6,778 nucleotides of DNA, taken from contig CALNCH010000022.1 in the NCBI GenBank assembly GCA_937875245.1, positions 1-6,778 on the forward strand, given 5' to 3'. Both the position numbers and the translations under genes were made by a program. The DNA is from an uncultured Spirochaetaceae bacterium. Its GTDB lineage: Bacteria; Spirochaetota; Spirochaetia; Treponematales; Treponemataceae. This document shows, piece after piece, positions 5,449 through 6,778 of the stretch. Each line of letters begins with the position of its first letter. Within the stretch, counting starts at the first letter, position 1. Under the pieces are notes generated by a model. It did not search any database. It was not told the origin of the DNA and saw only the letters and a list, made by a program, of their open reading frames with translations.

Positions 5449-6741
5449 TTATTTTATTTCAATTGAACCAAAAGGTCGGATGGACATTTGATAAACTGGA
5501 CTTTTTCCTTGTGAAACACCAGGGGTAAAGCCTAAGGCTTTATTCATGTAGTTTGTGTATTCTGGTGCTAAGGAATGGGGAAGAAGAGCCATAATTACAC
5601 CAGCAAATCCACCACCATGAATACGGCAAGCACCTGCACCTTTTTCTGCAATAAATTGCTCAGTAAGTGCCAAGGAAATAGAAATAGGTTGTTCTGCGGG
5701 GTTATTAGGAACATATACGTTTTGTAGCCATTTCCAAGAAGAATTTCCTGATGCAGTTACCAATTGTAAAAAGTCCTGAAACTTATTTTGTTTTAATGCA
5801 GTAACTTCTGCTTCAACTTTGTCATTTTCAGCAAAAAAATGGTAAGCTCTCATAACTGCTCTGTCGCCACATTTTTCTCGGATTGCAGAAAGATTGTTAG
5901 TTACATCTGCTGCTGATAATCCTCGTAAAGTTTCTTTTCCAAAAAATTTGGCTACAGATTTCATCTCTTCTGGAACAGAAGAATATTCTTTTGACAAATC
6001 TGCATGACCTTTTCCAGTGTTTACTATCATTAAGTTATAGTTTTCTTTAGAAAAGTCAAAAGGTATTTTCTCTACAAGGGGACTTGCAGGATTTGCAAAA
6101 TCTATGGAAATTAAGCCTCCAAAAGCACAAGCCATTTGATCTAATAAGCCAGAGCTTTTGTCCCAATAATTATTTTCGGCAAATTGTCCCATTGAAGCAA
6201 ACTCGTTAACAGGAATAGTACCCTTATTAAACAAATTGCTTATGATAATACAAATCATCATTTCAAAAGAAGCTGAAGAACTTACTCCAGCCGCTGCAAT
6301 TACACTGCTGCTAAAACAACTGTTAAAGCCACCAATCTTATACCCTTTGTTTTTAAATGCTTGAAGAAGACCTCTTACCAAGGCAATAGATCCTTTTTCA
6401 CCAGAAACTCGTTGAGTTTCGTTGATATTAATACAGTAGTCTTCGTTATAAGTAAGATCATAAATGGTAATTATATCAGTATTTGTTGTTTCTACTGCAC
6501 CAATACAGTCTAGTTGAATACTGGCAGCCAACACTTTTCCTAAATTGTGATCGGTGTGGTTTCCACTGATTTCACTTCGTCCTGGAGAACTAAAAAGTCG
6601 AATGGAATTTGATTCAGCATCAGTATTATACCGTTTTGCATAAGAGAGAATCAAATTGGTGTATCGTTCTTTTTGTGCTTTTAATTCTGATGGATCAGAG
6701 CCATATAATTGAACAAATAGATTTTCTGGTAAGTTTCTCAT
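5449..6741 (-). CDS. galK: Galactokinase-family GHMP sugar kinase
   Basis: A 430-residue GHMP kinase, probably phosphorylating galactose at C1 with ATP in the cytoplasm as the first step of the Leloir pathway. Signatures: SPGRSEISGNHTDHNLG (residues 52-68), matching the galactokinase signature PGRxNLIGEHTDYN; the phosphate-binding loop GVSSSASFE (152-160); the catalytic Asp in SGLLDQMACAFGG (D201); and the third GHMP motif ACRIHGGGFAG (371-381). The signature differs from classic galactokinases: the Glu that contacts the sugar is Asn (N61) and Tyr is His (H65), a form I recall from Firmicutes-like galactokinases. About 52 residues precede the signature, more than in the E. coli enzyme. An in-frame TAA (6747..6745) lies one codon before the ATG, so the start cannot be further upstream, and no Shine-Dalgarno sequence is present. 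Transcription ends at the strong hairpin at 5383-5425. Galactose is likely, but another hexose is possible. Confidence 0.87.
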   Translation of the reverse strand: MRNLPENLFVQLYGSDPSELKAQKERYTNLILSYAKRYNTDAESNSIRLFSSPGRSEISGNHTDHNLGKVLAASIQLDCIGAVETTNTDIITIYDLTYNEDYCININETQRVSGEKGSIALVRGLLQAFKNKGYKIGGFNSCFSSSVIAAAGVSSSASFEMMICIIISNLFNKGTIPVNEFASMGQFAENNYWDKSSGLLDQMACAFGGLISIDFANPASPLVEKIPFDFSKENYNLMIVNTGKGHADLSKEYSSVPEEMKSVAKFFGKETLRGLSAADVTNNLSAIREKCGDRAVMRAYHFFAENDKVEAEVTALKQNKFQDFLQLVTASGNSSWKWLQNVYVPNNPAEQPISISLALTEQFIAEKGAGACRIHGGGFAGVIMALLPHSLAPEYTNYMNKALGFTPGVSQGKSPVYQMSIRPFGSIEIK

Positions 6742-6749
6742 AATTTAAA

Positions 6750-6778
6750 AGTATATGATAGAAAAAAGAAAAAGTCAT
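6750..6778 (-). promoter_or_regulatory. Promoter candidate of galK, leaderless start expected
   Basis: On the minus strand TATACT (6755..6750) is preceded at 17 bases by ATGACT (6778..6773, four of six). Only eight bases (TTTAAATT) separate the -10 box from the ATG at 6741, so the transcript should start at or within two bases of the start codon. The -35 lies on the window's last bases. Confidence 0.45.

Noticed and set aside
1..6778. Defence, mobile-element or CRISPR content
   Set aside because: I looked for repeats, transposase- or integrase-like translations and spacer arrays and saw none; the region reads as core chromosome.

Overview
The window is AT-rich bacterial chromosomal DNA. It most likely comes from a spirochaete of the Treponema type. 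This is inferred from the low GC, the rplM-rpsI-recX gene order and the character of the proteins; there is no rRNA or other decisive marker. It holds eight protein genes, one of them cut by the left edge. I see no tRNA, rRNA, CRISPR, insertion sequence or sign of recent transfer.

Layout. At the left edge, on the minus strand, lies the N-terminal 122 residues of an AzlC-type branched-chain amino acid exporter subunit. Diverging from it on the plus strand is a 78-residue two-helix membrane protein of unknown function. A 221-base gap follows, containing a full-consensus sigma-70 promoter and a long, foldable leader. It leads into rplM (L13), rpsI (S9) and recX, closely spaced and probably one operon. 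A 78-base gap with a promoter candidate precedes a 200-residue protein that joins an N-terminal excisionase/MerR-type DNA-binding domain to a C-terminal response-regulator receiver domain. Converging on it is a cytoplasmic glycerophosphodiester phosphodiesterase. That gene diverges, through a 67-base region with two TATAAT boxes, from a 12-helix MFS sugar transporter of the SLC45/GPH-like type. The transporter converges on a galactokinase-family kinase; a strong hairpin lies between them, oriented as a terminator for the kinase gene.

How the genes fit together. The central plus-strand block is housekeeping: translation plus a RecA modulator. The right third looks like sugar uptake and phosphorylation, with the transporter and the GHMP kinase facing each other, so they are neighbours but not co-transcribed. 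The receiver/HTH protein has no histidine kinase beside it and no evident target except possibly its neighbours.

The most interesting signals are regulatory. (1) The 168-base structured leader before rplM is a candidate autoregulatory ribosomal-protein leader. (2) All three minus-strand genes with a visible start lack a Shine-Dalgarno sequence and have a -10 box ending only 6-8 bases before ATG, as expected for leaderless mRNAs, while all six plus-strand genes have ordinary ribosome-binding sites. (3) The domain order of the HTH-receiver protein is inverted. (4) The galactokinase signature carries Asn where the family normally has a sugar-contacting Glu.
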